From assembly GCA_018267285.1 (NCBI GenBank), contig JAFDYU010000003.1:101002-165001 (forward strand): a DNA stretch of 64,000 bases. Reading direction: 5' to 3'. The DNA is from Bacteroidota bacterium. GTDB lineage: Bacteria; Bacteroidota; Bacteroidia; Cytophagales; Cyclobacteriaceae. Both the position numbers and the translations under genes were made by a program. Positions 8,326 to 17,700 of this stretch are shown one piece after another. The notes under the pieces were generated by a model. That model did not search any database, was not told where the DNA came from, and saw only the letters and a program-made list of their open reading frames with translations. How positions within the stretch are numbered: position 1 is the stretch's first letter; each line of letters opens with the position of its first letter.

Positions 8326-9060
8326 TTATTGAAAGATAAAATAAACCGAGATGGTATTGGTATTTAAACGTTTGATGGGATCGCTGTAAGCCGTTTGTTT
8401 ATCGCCCAACATATTACTGACACCGCGCGAGAAACGTATCTCTTGCGAAAACTTGAAAAAAGGAAAATAGAAATCAAAACCGAGTCCCATATCGAGGCTT
8501 ACGTTATGCTTTTGAATGGAAAGGCCGGCTGTTGAGTTGCCAATATCGTTTTTTCCGGAAGCTTCGAATGCAGGTGTGATGCCACCCAGCATATACATGC
8601 GCACGTTGCCTCTGCGCATGGATTTATATTTGAGCAAAAGTGGCATTTCAACCAGTGTACTTTCAATTAATTGCGATTGCGTGGGTGCATTCGTAAAGTA
8701 GTAGTATAATTTATGAGAGTAGAATCCGGCTTTCGGCATTAGGCGCAAATCAAGAAATTCATTGATTCTATAGTTAACCAAAAAGCCCAATGAAAAGCCG
8801 GGTAAAAAAACGGGTTGCACAGACTGAACCGTATCGAATTTAGGAGTTACAAATTTGTCGGAATATTTTACCTGATACGATGACGTGTGTATGCCTATGG
8901 CAAAGCCGTACGAAATTTTGCGGTCATCGTAATTGGGGTTATGCTGACGTGCCCACCTAAAAATCTGGGCATGGCTCTTCATCGGCAGCAGTGCAGCGAG
9001 CAAGAAAATTACTTTGTAGCTGTGTACAACGAGCTTATTCCAAATGTAAGCGGCCTGCAT
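8326..9060 (-). CDS. porT: PorT-family outer-membrane protein of the type IX secretion system
   Basis: A 244-residue protein with an N-terminal signal (about 1-32, ending KSHAQ) and alternating amphipathic strands of a small eight-stranded barrel, ending in a VYFIFQ strand. Position is decisive: in many Bacteroidota porT directly follows ubiE, as here. PorT (SprT in flavobacteria) is needed for T9SS secretion of surface proteins and, in gliders, adhesins. The start ATG at 9060 lies inside ubiE (52-bp overlap); the next in-frame candidates would cut into the signal peptide. Core T9SS genes such as porK/L/M/N are outside the window. Confidence 0.83.
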   Translation of the reverse strand: MQAAYIWNKLVVHSYKVIFLLAALLPMKSHAQIFRWARQHNPNYDDRKISYGFAIGIHTSSYQVKYSDKFVTPKFDTVQSVQPVFLPGFSLGFLVNYRINEFLDLRLMPKAGFYSHKLYYYFTNAPTQSQLIESTLVEMPLLLKYKSMRRGNVRMYMLGGITPAFEASGKNDIGNSTAGLSIQKHNVSLDMGLGFDFYFPFFKFSQEIRFSRGVSNMLGDKQTAYSDPIKRLNTNTISVYFIFQ

Positions 9061-9731
9061 GCGGTATTTTTAAAACCAAGTCTTGAAAGTACGGAAATAA
9101 AATCTTGTCCGTCAGGGAAAGCCTGAACGGATTCCGGCAAATAAGTATAAGCCGTGGCATCGTGTGAAACGGCTTTTCCTATCTTCGGCAAAATCCACCG
9201 GAAATAAAATGAATAGAGTTGTTTCATAGGAAATTTCTCGGGCTTCGAAAACTCAAGCACCACCATGCGTCCTCCCGGTTTTAGCACCCTCCTAATCTCG
9301 CTCAGCCCTCTTTCCAGGTTTTCAAAATTTCTCACTCCAAATGCAACGGTTACGGCATCGAATTTATTTTCTTCAAACGGAAGGTTTTCAGAATCTCCGG
9401 ACTTTAATTCGATAAACCCCTCGCATCCACGCGATTTAATTTTTTTGCGCCCTACTTCCAGCATTCCTTCTGAGATATCGATTCCGATAATTTTTTCGGG
9501 ATGCAACCGCATCGCTTCAAGCGCAAAATCGCCCGTGCCGGTTGCTACATCCAGTATCAATTTGGGCTTATCGGTTTGCAAAAAGTTTATTGCTTTTCTC
9601 CGCCATCGAATATCAATGCCAAGGCTTAAAAAATGGTTGAGGAAATCGTATTTGCCGCTAATGGAATCGAACATGCGCGCCACCTGCTCTTTCTTGGGGG
9701 CTACATCGTTTTTGTATGGTACTACTGTCAA
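9009..9731 (-). CDS. ubiE: Demethylmenaquinone methyltransferase UbiE/MenG
   Basis: A 240-residue class I SAM-dependent methyltransferase. The UbiE-specific N-terminus (YDFLNHFLSLGIDIRWRR, 30-45 region) precedes the SAM-binding DVATGTGDFA at 61-70, and VAFGVRNFENLERGL is the second UbiE signature. It makes menaquinone, the usual Bacteroidota respiratory quinone, by C-methylating demethylmenaquinone. It is the first gene of the ubiE-porT-SDR operon. Confidence 0.96.
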   Translation of the reverse strand: MTVVPYKNDVAPKKEQVARMFDSISGKYDFLNHFLSLGIDIRWRRKAINFLQTDKPKLILDVATGTGDFALEAMRLHPEKIIGIDISEGMLEVGRKKIKSRGCEGFIELKSGDSENLPFEENKFDAVTVAFGVRNFENLERGLSEIRRVLKPGGRMVVLEFSKPEKFPMKQLYSFYFRWILPKIGKAVSHDATAYTYLPESVQAFPDGQDFISVLSRLGFKNTACRPLTFGISSLYTATK

Positions 9732-9793
9732 CGTGATTTTTTTACAAAGATATAAAAGGCGGCAAGCGAAAATATTTATGAGGGCGGCTGTCT

Positions 9794-11911
9794 TTAATTT
9801 CCAAGAACTTTAAATTCAACTCTTCTGTTGAGTTCGCGGCCCTCACGTTCGTCATCGTTGCTCGCAATTGGCTTTTCTTCGCCATAGCCAACGGCTTTAA
9901 CCCTTCTAGGGTCAACCCCTTTTGAGGTGAGGAAACTCCTCACGGCATCGGCTCTTCGCTTAGACAATGATTTGTTGAACTTCGCAGAGCCCACAAAATC
10001 GGTGTGTCCTGAAATCTCTACTTTCAAGTTTTGATTTTGCTTCATCATGGCTTCCAGCTTATTCAACTCGTTATAGCTTTCTGTACGGAAGGTGGCTTTA
10101 CTAAAATCAAAGTAAATGTTGCGTAAAATGGAAACCTCACCCACTACAATTTTTCGCATTTCAATAGTCTTGGCAATGGACTTTTCATCGGTGGTTGCCC
10201 CGGCAATTTTGGCTTTAATATTTTGGAAAATGTACCCATCGCGCTCAACGGAGATCCGATACTCTTTTGATAAAGTAGATTTTATGGCAAACTCGGTTAC
10301 TCCTTCGCTGCGCTCTACTGAACCAACCACAACTTTATCTTTTGCGCCTTGCATACGCACTTTGGCATCGAGCGGCTGTTTGGTGGACGCATCGATTACG
10401 GTTACCACATATTTAATTGGAAGTATAGGTTTCTTAGGCTCAACTTTAACAGGCTCTTTTTTAGGTTCCTCTTTAACGGGCTCTTGCACCGCTACTTTTA
10501 CCGGCTCTTCTTTTACCGGCTGTTTTACTTCTTCTTTTACGGGTTCTTCTTTAACAGGTTCTTTAACGGCCACCTCAGGTTTTTTCACTTCGTCTACTGC
10601 CGTGATAATGTAGATGTCATCGTAGCCCATTCCGTCTTCGCGAACCGTAGAATAGTACCAACGTTTTCCGTCTTTTGAAGAAGTAAAGAACGCATCGTTG
10701 TCGGGAGAATTGATGGGATAGCCCATGTTCTCGGGTTCGCTCCACTCGTTTTTATCGGCATTGATGAGCGTGGTTTTAAAAATATCAAACCCACCCATCC
10801 CCTTGTGTCCTTCAGAGCTGAAGTAAAGTGTCTTGGTATCGAATGAAATAAAGGGGCCGTCTTCGTCTAAGTTTGTATTTATCACTGTGCCAAGGTTTTT
10901 TACCCGACTCCACTCTCCTTTTGAATCTTTCGTGCACACATAAATGTCTGAGCCTCCGAACCCGCCCGGCCTATCGCTTGCAAAGTATAATGTGTTGCCA
11001 TCGGCCGTTACGGTAACAGAAGATTCTCTAAACGATGAATTGATGATTCCGGGTAAAGGTGTGGGTTCGCTCCAGGTGCCGTTGCCGTTTTTCGTACTTT
11101 CAAAAATATCTCCGCCATTCTCATCGCGGTAGATAAATAATTTTTGCCCATCGGGCGAAAGGGCAAGGTTCGATTCGTTGTAGTTGGTGTTAACGGGCGG
11201 CCCTATATTTTTGGCACCGCTCCACTGGCTGCCCGATTTGTCAGAGATAAACACGTCTTCGTAAGGTTTGTTGTCATCGCCCACGTTTTCGTAGGTGTTG
11301 CCATCGCGCCTGCGGGTTGTAAAAATAATTTCAGTTTCATCGGCATTAAGCACAGGGCCGTAATCTTCAAACTCGGAGTTGATGCGGCCACCGATGTTGG
11401 TGATGGCAAACGGTTGGGGGTCGGCCAAAAATTCTTTTCCGTTTTTGCATTGCGAAATGGATAAGTCCACTTCTTTCATATCAATTTTGTCCTTTCCGCC
11501 ATAATCGGGCTTTTTGGTCAGCTTGTTTTTATAGCGTGAGTAAAAATCAATAGCCTTATCAAAAGCCAGCCCGTAGTGATAGCTCTTGGCAATCCAAAAT
11601 TCAAGGTCGAAACGGTAGTTGGGGTTCTGCCTGTAAACTCTCAAAAAATATTTAACAGCGCGGTCGCGGTTAATGGTTTCGATCTGCATGTGCCCGGCCT
11701 CAAAGTTGGCCAAAACATTGGTTGTGTCGAAATCCGCACCCATAATCATAATGTCGCGGGCATCGTCCATAGCTCGCGTAGCAGCCATAATCTCATTGGC
11801 CTGATCCATGTATAGCTTCGATTGCTCTTTATCCTGCTCTTGAGCAAGAGACGCAAAGCCGACAATCATGAATAGGGCTAAAAATACAAATGCCCTTTTG
11901 AGTAGTATCAT
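9794..11911 (-). CDS. OmpA-family protein with TPR, PD40 propeller and CarboxypepD-reg domains (PorE-like architecture)
   Basis: I place the start at ATG 11911, which opens a signal peptide (MILLKRAFVFLALF, cleaved near SLAQ); the upstream frame to 11944 adds 11 unlikely residues. The 705-residue product runs: TPR-like helices (about 25-150), WD40-like PD40 repeats with SPDG/ASDRPGG/FSSEGHKGMGGFDI motifs (about 180-440), a low-complexity linker of EPVKEE-type repeats (about 450-495), a CarboxypepD-regulatory-like beta domain (about 500-585), and a C-terminal OmpA peptidoglycan-binding domain with GHTDFVG and LSKRRADAV. This order is that of the T9SS protein PorE, but Bacteroidota carry several such paralogues and no lipobox is present. 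Confidence 0.85.
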   Translation of the reverse strand: MILLKRAFVFLALFMIVGFASLAQEQDKEQSKLYMDQANEIMAATRAMDDARDIMIMGADFDTTNVLANFEAGHMQIETINRDRAVKYFLRVYRQNPNYRFDLEFWIAKSYHYGLAFDKAIDFYSRYKNKLTKKPDYGGKDKIDMKEVDLSISQCKNGKEFLADPQPFAITNIGGRINSEFEDYGPVLNADETEIIFTTRRRDGNTYENVGDDNKPYEDVFISDKSGSQWSGAKNIGPPVNTNYNESNLALSPDGQKLFIYRDENGGDIFESTKNGNGTWSEPTPLPGIINSSFRESSVTVTADGNTLYFASDRPGGFGGSDIYVCTKDSKGEWSRVKNLGTVINTNLDEDGPFISFDTKTLYFSSEGHKGMGGFDIFKTTLINADKNEWSEPENMGYPINSPDNDAFFTSSKDGKRWYYSTVREDGMGYDDIYIITAVDEVKKPEVAVKEPVKEEPVKEEVKQPVKEEPVKVAVQEPVKEEPKKEPVKVEPKKPILPIKYVVTVIDASTKQPLDAKVRMQGAKDKVVVGSVERSEGVTEFAIKSTLSKEYRISVERDGYIFQNIKAKIAGATTDEKSIAKTIEMRKIVVGEVSILRNIYFDFSKATFRTESYNELNKLEAMMKQNQNLKVEISGHTDFVGSAKFNKSLSKRRADAVRSFLTSKGVDPRRVKAVGYGEEKPIASNDDEREGRELNRRVEFKVLGN

Positions 11912-12047
11912 ATCTAAAAAATTGTTTGTCAGACAGAAAGGCAAGTTAAATAAAAATCTTAATAATTAGAAATAGCTATTTTTTCATAAAAGTATTATTT
12001 ATTACATCTTTAGTATTTTGGCATTCAATTAACACTTTAAGTAAATT

Positions 12048-12668
12048 ATGAAAATCCTATCGGCAGAGTTCCTGATGAGCAACACGGAATGGCAGAAATG
12101 CCCCGCCCCTCGAAACCCCGAATTTGCCTTTATCGGCCGATCTAATGTGGGTAAGTCATCGCTCATCAATACGTTGGTCGATCGGAAAAACCTCGCAAAG
12201 ACTTCCTCCACCCCCGGCAAAACACAAACCATAAATCATTTTTTGGTAAACAATAAATGGAATCTGGTCGACCTTCCGGGTTATGGCTATGCTTCGGTAA
12301 GCCGATTGGAGCGCAGCAACTGGGGTGCGATGATCGAACAGTATTTGATCCACCGCGAAAATTTGTATTGCACTTTTGTGCTCATCGATTCTCGGTTGAA
12401 GCCGCAAAAAATCGACTTAGAGTTCATTACCTGGATGGGTGAACAGCGGTTGCCCCTGGCTATTGCGCTCACCAAAACAGATAAACTAAAACAACAGGAG
12501 CTCTCCAAATCAAGAAAGGCCTTCGAAGAAAAACTTCTCGAAACCTGGGAAGAACTCCCTCCTATTTTTGTTACCTCGGCCGAAAAAAAATCGGGCAGGG
12601 ATAAGATTTTAAGTTTTATTTCGGAAGCCTTGGATAAAAAGGTAAGCTCATGGTGGACGAAGGGTTAA
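12048..12668 (+). CDS. engB: Ribosome biogenesis GTPase EngB (YihA/YsxC)
   Basis: A 206-residue TrmE-Era-EngA-EngB-Septin GTPase consisting of a single G domain: P-loop GRSNVGKSS at 30-38, the EngB-specific DLPGYGYA at 75-82, NKxD equivalent TKTDK near 142, and a SAE-type motif (TSAEKKSG) near the end. EngB acts in late 50S subunit assembly and is usually essential. Length and motif order are standard. It overlaps the permease gene by 19 nt, so the two are probably translated from one message. Confidence 0.97.
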   Translation: MKILSAEFLMSNTEWQKCPAPRNPEFAFIGRSNVGKSSLINTLVDRKNLAKTSSTPGKTQTINHFLVNNKWNLVDLPGYGYASVSRLERSNWGAMIEQYLIHRENLYCTFVLIDSRLKPQKIDLEFITWMGEQRLPLAIALTKTDKLKQQELSKSRKAFEEKLLETWEELPPIFVTSAEKKSGRDKILSFISEALDKKVSSWWTKG

Positions 12669-13939
12669 AGCGGGAAATTGGTTTGTGGGGGTTAACCTCC
12701 AACATCATCAACATCGTTATCGGGTCAGGCGTTTTTGTGTTGCCGGCCATCGTGAGCGAGCAACTCGGTGCTTCCGGCATGCTGGCGTACTTGTTCTGTG
12801 GGTTCCTCATTACCATAATTATGCTCTGCTTTGCAGAAGTGGGAAGCCGGATTACCGTAACCGGTGGAGCGTACTCTTATATCGAAACCGCTTTTGGAAA
12901 GTACTTTGGTTTTATTACTACCATCATTTTTGTTTTTGGTGCTTCGCTAATGGCTGCATCGGCAGTGGCCAACGCGCTGGCAAGTACCATTGCGTATTTC
13001 TGGCCTTTGTTTAATTCGCCTCTCGCCAAAGCGTTATTGTTGGTGTTCATCTTCAGCTTACTTGCCGGAATAAATATCCTTGGAGTAAAAAAAGGGATAA
13101 CCTTAGTGAAGATCACTACCCTCTCCAAATTAGTTCCACTCCTTTTATTGATTGCCTTTGGCGCAACAAAAATTGTTGGCGACAATTTAGCTTGGAATAG
13201 TTTCCCGGGCATAACGGATCTCGGAAAAATTTCATTGGTTTTATTTTTTGCTTTTCAGGGCGCTGAAGGAAGTTTGAGCATCAGTGGTGAGGTAAAGAAC
13301 CCAAAGCGCAACGTACCTCTTGCTATCTTTTTAAGTTTTTCCATCATCCTTGTATTTTATATTTCCATTCAGTTGGTGGCACAAGGTGTTTTAGGGAATG
13401 CGCTGCCACACTTTAAAGCAGCCCCTCTTGCCGAGGTTGCCAACCAAATTTTTGGCTCAGTAGGAACTACGGTGATGATTGTTGCCATGGCTATTTCCAT
13501 GATGGGCTACCTTAGCAGCGACAGCATGAACATGCCGCGTGTGTTGTTTCGTTCGGCTAAAGATGAGGTGCTGCAGCTGAATTTACTGGTAAAAGTGCAT
13601 CCACGGTTTGCAACGCCTTATGTTTCCGTAATTTTTTATGCGGGTTTGTGTTGTATTTTTTCGATAACGGGAGAATTCAGAACGCTGGCAATGTTTGCTT
13701 CTTCGGCAGCGTTATTAATCTACCTCGGAGTAGCGGCTGCCGTCATCAAATTAAGACTGACACAACCTTCCGATTCATCGGAATTTAAAATACCGGGCGG
13801 TTTTGTTGTTCCGGTTATTGCCATAATCACCATCCTCTGGTTCTTGTCTAACTTAACCATAAAGGAGATGATGAGTATCGGTGTGTTTATTGCGTTGCTA
13901 ACAGTGATCTATTTTCTGATCAAGTATTTCAGAAAATAG
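12650..13939 (+). CDS. APC-superfamily amino acid permease
   Basis: A 429-residue membrane protein with about 12 hydrophobic segments. It has the APC signature in helix 1 (NIVIGSGVFVLPA), the glycine-rich ETAFGKYFGF loop region, and the helix 6 FAFQGAEGSLSISGEVKNPKRN pattern typical of the family (read in two pieces, residues about 197-222). Such permeases import amino acids by proton or antiport coupling; substrate unknown. Start ATG at 12650 is inside engB. Confidence 0.88.
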   Translation: MVDEGLKREIGLWGLTSNIINIVIGSGVFVLPAIVSEQLGASGMLAYLFCGFLITIIMLCFAEVGSRITVTGGAYSYIETAFGKYFGFITTIIFVFGASLMAASAVANALASTIAYFWPLFNSPLAKALLLVFIFSLLAGINILGVKKGITLVKITTLSKLVPLLLLIAFGATKIVGDNLAWNSFPGITDLGKISLVLFFAFQGAEGSLSISGEVKNPKRNVPLAIFLSFSIILVFYISIQLVAQGVLGNALPHFKAAPLAEVANQIFGSVGTTVMIVAMAISMMGYLSSDSMNMPRVLFRSAKDEVLQLNLLVKVHPRFATPYVSVIFYAGLCCIFSITGEFRTLAMFASSAALLIYLGVAAAVIKLRLTQPSDSSEFKIPGGFVVPVIAIITILWFLSNLTIKEMMSIGVFIALLTVIYFLIKYFRK

Positions 13940-13957
13940 AATCAACACGTTAAGGGT

Positions 13958-15229
13958 TCAGGCAATCTGCAAAATGTTTTTCTTGAACATGCGGAGCGCC
14001 ACCAGATTGAGGCTGCTTCCGATTACAAACAAAACCAAAATCCGAGTTAAAAAAGTAGTATCGGTTAAGGGCAGTGTTCTCCAAAAAATATCGTAGAAGC
14101 CTTGTATACTCCAATAGTTTACAGAAACTACAGCAATCTTTTGCATGAATTCCGGCATAATAAAAATAGGTATCATACTGCCACCAATGCAGCTCATTAC
14201 CAAAACAATAAGTGTTGAAAAACCCTGTACTTGTTGCCGTGTTTTAGCAAACGATGCCAGCAGCACCCCGAAGCTTGAGCACGCATAAGCTGTAACAACG
14301 ATCATCAATACAAGGGAAGGTACGTGCGAAAATATATCCAAACCGAAGGCCACCGTTGCATAGATAAACATTACCGTTAATTGAAGGATGGATATACTGT
14401 TTGCGGTTATCATTTTTCCGAAAAGGATATTGTTTGGGTGCATGGGCGAATACAACAATTTTTTTAGTGTACCCTCCTGCTTTTCGTCAAGCAAGCCGGC
14501 TCCAATAGCGGCTACCGAAAATAACAACATCATGATGGCCGTGCCCGCCACTGCCTGAATCAGCCCCGGAGAATTTTCTTCTTTGGCCTCAACTAATTTT
14601 GTCATTTTAATGTCCGAGCCTATTGCAATTTTTGTTGAGCTGCTGGTTTTCGGATTAGCTTCAACTCCTTTCCCCACCGACTTAAACAGACTATCCGATT
14701 GTGCGTGTACTTGTGCTTTTAACTGCTCGTTGCCGCCACCAATCAATTTATCGAATTGTTTATTTAACATCCGTTGCGCATTATTTCTGTTGCTGTACGG
14801 AACCATGGCCAGCGTAGTAAACAAAGCACGTTGCAACATACTCACTTGTATTTCCTGAGCCTCATCGTATTGCAATTCAACGGGAAGCGGGGAGCCATAT
14901 AAAAGGGAGTCGGCAAAACCTTTGTGGAATATCAACACGCAATCTTTATTGCCTTTCTTCACGTCTTCTTGTGCTTGCTCTAAAGTGACCATAACTACGT
15001 GCACTGCTTTGTCGGTATCGAGTGCGGCAATAGCTGTTTTCGAATCTTCGGTAAGGTCAAGATCACAAACTGGCAGATCGTATTCTTTTACTTCGTTTTT
15101 TGCTTTGCCAATTCCTCCAAAAGCAAAGGCGAAAAGCGTGATGAGTGTTACCGGCAGGAGAAACGTAAGCAGCATTGCCCTTCGGTCGGTAAAGAAAAGT
15201 TTTAAGTCTTTAAACGCAAGTTGAAACAT
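13958..15229 (-). CDS. ABC-2-type transporter permease
   Basis: A 423-residue permease with one N-terminal transmembrane helix (about 19-40), a large extracytoplasmic domain of about 180 residues, and five or six C-terminal helices from about 230. This is the ABC2_membrane_3 / YhiH-like layout used by multidrug and lipid exporters. It begins 1 nt downstream of the ATPase stop, so the two form one transporter. Substrate not deducible. Confidence 0.9.
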   Translation of the reverse strand: MFQLAFKDLKLFFTDRRAMLLTFLLPVTLITLFAFAFGGIGKAKNEVKEYDLPVCDLDLTEDSKTAIAALDTDKAVHVVMVTLEQAQEDVKKGNKDCVLIFHKGFADSLLYGSPLPVELQYDEAQEIQVSMLQRALFTTLAMVPYSNRNNAQRMLNKQFDKLIGGGNEQLKAQVHAQSDSLFKSVGKGVEANPKTSSSTKIAIGSDIKMTKLVEAKEENSPGLIQAVAGTAIMMLLFSVAAIGAGLLDEKQEGTLKKLLYSPMHPNNILFGKMITANSISILQLTVMFIYATVAFGLDIFSHVPSLVLMIVVTAYACSSFGVLLASFAKTRQQVQGFSTLIVLVMSCIGGSMIPIFIMPEFMQKIAVVSVNYWSIQGFYDIFWRTLPLTDTTFLTRILVLFVIGSSLNLVALRMFKKNILQIA

Positions 15230-15230
15230 A

Positions 15231-16154
15231 TTAGTCGCGTAGTTGTTTACCTGTTAAACTTAAAAAGATCGTTTCCAGATTAACTTTCATTATCTCAATG
15301 TTCACTATATCCAATCCGAGTTCATTACTATTTAAAATAATTTTAGCGAGATCGTTTTTAGAATTGGATGTAAAAAAATGGATGGTTTGGTCAAATCGTT
15401 TTACCTCCGGCCAGGCTAACGAAATTTTTTGAAACAGCTCATCGGTGAGGTTGGCAAAAGCAATGGCTATCGTTTCTTTTATGGAACTTGATTTGCGTAG
15501 CTCGTCCAATGTGCCTTGGGCAATGATCTGACCGCTATCGATAACACCGATGCGGTTGCAGAAACGCTCGGCTTCTTCCATGTAGTGTGTGGTGTAAACG
15601 ATGGTCATCCCGCTTTGGTGCAATTTTTCAACCACTTCAAAAATCAGGTTGCGGCTTTGCGGATCGATGCCAACCGTAGGTTCATCCATAAACAAAACCT
15701 TGGGCTGATGAAGCAGTGCCGAAGCAATGTTGATCCTGCGTTTCATTCCACCGGAGTACGTTTTTACTTTGTCGTTCTTGCGCTCGTGCAGGCCAAACAG
15801 ATGTAAAATCTCATCGATGCGTTTTATTAACTCACCTTTAGAAACGCCATACAAACTTCCCCAGAACAATAAGTTGTCTTGGGCCGACATATCGTTATAG
15901 AGCGCAATTTCTTGCGGCACAACTCCAATTGTTTTTTTACATTCTATCGGGTTTGTTCTCAAATCATAACCCGCAATGTTCACCTCTCCTGCCGTGGGCT
16001 CCAGAATGGTGCTCATAATTGAAATGGTAGTGGTTTTACCCGCTCCATTGGGGCCTAACAAACCGTAGAACTCTCCTTCGGCAATCGAAAACGAAATCCC
16101 TTTAAGAGCCTGAACCGTTCCGTATTCTTTTTTAAGATTTGATACCGTAATCAT
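15231..16154 (-). CDS. ABC transporter ATP-binding protein
   Basis: A 307-residue nucleotide-binding subunit with Walker A GPNGAGKT at 34-41, signature YSGGMKRR near 138-145, Walker B VLFMDEPT near 158 and the switch His in TTHYMEEAE. The C-terminal extension of about 80 residues is typical of the CcmA/DrrA exporters paired with ABC-2 permeases. It is first in the two-gene operon with the permease. Confidence 0.95.
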   Translation of the reverse strand: MITVSNLKKEYGTVQALKGISFSIAEGEFYGLLGPNGAGKTTTISIMSTILEPTAGEVNIAGYDLRTNPIECKKTIGVVPQEIALYNDMSAQDNLLFWGSLYGVSKGELIKRIDEILHLFGLHERKNDKVKTYSGGMKRRINIASALLHQPKVLFMDEPTVGIDPQSRNLIFEVVEKLHQSGMTIVYTTHYMEEAERFCNRIGVIDSGQIIAQGTLDELRKSSSIKETIAIAFANLTDELFQKISLAWPEVKRFDQTIHFFTSNSKNDLAKIILNSNELGLDIVNIEIMKVNLETIFLSLTGKQLRD

Positions 16155-16227
16155 TCCAACAATGATACAAAATATAGCACGTTTTTTTATCGAGATTGTT
16201 TAATATTGCGCTCTCAAAAAAATAACT

Positions 16228-16641
16228 ATGGAATTAACAGAGATTGCATCAATTAGCGGCAAAGGTGGTTTGTATAAAATTCTAAAACCAGGTAAATCGG
16301 GTGTAGTGCTTGAATCTATGGACACTGCAAAAAACAAAATTGTTGCGGGTGCTACGCATCGGGTCTCTGTATTAAATGAAATTTCTATTTACACCACTAC
16401 AAAAGAAGGTACGGTTTCGTTGGCCGAAGTGCTCCAAAAAATAAACCAGCAATTTGGTGCTGACCTGGGCGTAGACGGAAACTCGGATGGAAAAGAATTG
16501 CAGGCGTTTATGAAATCGGTGCTCCCCGAATTTGATGTGCAACGGGTGTATGTTTCGGATATCAAGAAGCTTGTAAAATGGTACGACATCCTGCTAAAAG
16601 AAGCTCCCGAAGTATTGAAAAAAGAAGAAGCAAAAGCTTAA
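16228..16641 (+). CDS. DUF5606 domain-containing protein
   Basis: A 137-residue cytoplasmic protein with no signal or membrane segment. The N-terminal 70 residues ([19 protein letters not shown], then [14 protein letters not shown]) match the DUF5606 family, widespread in Bacteroidota and of unknown function; an SH3-like small beta domain followed by a helical C-terminus is suggested by the pattern. The gene is a monocistron and its last 4 nt overlap the end of the convergent fbp gene. Confidence 0.85.
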   Translation: MELTEIASISGKGGLYKILKPGKSGVVLESMDTAKNKIVAGATHRVSVLNEISIYTTTKEGTVSLAEVLQKINQQFGADLGVDGNSDGKELQAFMKSVLPEFDVQRVYVSDIKKLVKWYDILLKEAPEVLKKEEAKA

Positions 16642-17621
16642 AAGCTTTCTGCTTTGGTCACCATGTCTGCCGAACCCACATAAAACGGGGTGCGCTGGTG
16701 CAAACTCGTAGGTTGTATTTCTAAAATTCTTCCACGCCCATCCGTGCCTTTGCCACCGGCTTGTTCGGCAATAAACGCCAGCGCATTGCACTCGTACATC
16801 AACCGCAGTTTTCCCTTTGGGTCTTTGGCCGTGGCCGGGTAAATATAGATTCCACCTTTAAGTAAATTTCGATGGAAGTCGGCTACGAGTGAGCCGATGT
16901 AACGAGCGGTGTAGTTACTGTCTTTGCAATATTGTACATATTTTTTTACCGGATCCGGAAACGAATTGGCAGAGCCTTCATTGATGGAGTACATCTTTCC
17001 GGTTTTAGGCATTTCCATGTGTGGATGCGAAAGCACGTATTCACCGAGCGAAGGTTCGTAGGTAAAGCCATTTACACCGTGGCCCGTAGTAAACACGAGC
17101 ATGGTAGATGAGCCGTACAAAATATATCCGGCTGCCACCTGCATTTCGCCTTTCTGCAATATATCTTGCTCGCTAATCGGCTGTCCGACAGGGGAAACTC
17201 TTCGATAGACAGAAAAAATCGTTCCTATGGAAACGTTCACATCAATATTCGATGAACCATCAAGCGGGTCGATGGCGATAACATATTTACCATCGTTACT
17301 CAGGTCGACAAAAGATTCAGTCTCTTCAGAAATAATAGCACAGGCTTCGCCCCCTTTTGTGAGGGCGCGTGTAAACCGAATATTGGCGAGCACATCTAAT
17401 TTCTGTTGCTGGTCGCCTGCGGTATTTTGCGAGCCCATGGCGCCCATAATATCGATCAGGCCGGCTTTGTTGATTTCGCGATTAACTACTTTGGAAGCCA
17501 ACGCAATATCGCGCAACAACTGCGAAAGCTCACCACTGGCATATTGAAACTGATCCTGGTTGTTTTTTATGAACCGATCGAGGGCGGTTCCGATGGGCAG
17601 GGCGATGCGAGAACTTTCCAC
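16638..17621 (-). CDS. fbp: Class I fructose-1,6-bisphosphatase
   Basis: A 327-residue enzyme that hydrolyses fructose-1,6-bisphosphate for gluconeogenesis. The class I metal-binding motif [10 protein letters not shown] is at about 118-127, the acidic EET loop near 100 and the substrate loop [12 protein letters not shown] near 245-255. Length and sequence are standard, with no regulatory fusion. It is transcribed alone, divergently from the aspartate kinase gene with an 79-nt gap. Confidence 0.96.
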   Translation of the reverse strand: MESSRIALPIGTALDRFIKNNQDQFQYASGELSQLLRDIALASKVVNREINKAGLIDIMGAMGSQNTAGDQQQKLDVLANIRFTRALTKGGEACAIISEETESFVDLSNDGKYVIAIDPLDGSSNIDVNVSIGTIFSVYRRVSPVGQPISEQDILQKGEMQVAAGYILYGSSTMLVFTTGHGVNGFTYEPSLGEYVLSHPHMEMPKTGKMYSINEGSANSFPDPVKKYVQYCKDSNYTARYIGSLVADFHRNLLKGGIYIYPATAKDPKGKLRLMYECNALAFIAEQAGGKGTDGRGRILEIQPTSLHQRTPFYVGSADMVTKAESF

Positions 17622-17626
17622 AGTGA

Positions 17627-17657
17627 TTTAAATCTTAATTTTACGCTGTTAAATTTG
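17627..17657 (+). promoter_or_regulatory. Promoter-like boxes upstream of aspartate kinase
   Basis: TTTA (17627-17630), a 19-bp spacer and a perfect TAAATTTG (17650-17657) fit the Bacteroidota primary sigma pattern TTTG-N19-21-TAnnTTTG with one mismatch in the upstream box. The predicted transcript would have a leader of about 40 nt before the ATG at 17701. Confidence 0.45.
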
Positions 17658-17700
17658 TGCAAAGATACATTGCAATCGTTTGAAACCAATAAAAAACTAA

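Noticed and set aside
10116-10678. Overlapping plus-strand frames of 165 and 109 aa with Phe- or Ser/Thr-rich repeats
   Set aside because: They are shadows of the EPVKEE-repeat linker of the OmpA-family gene on the other strand.
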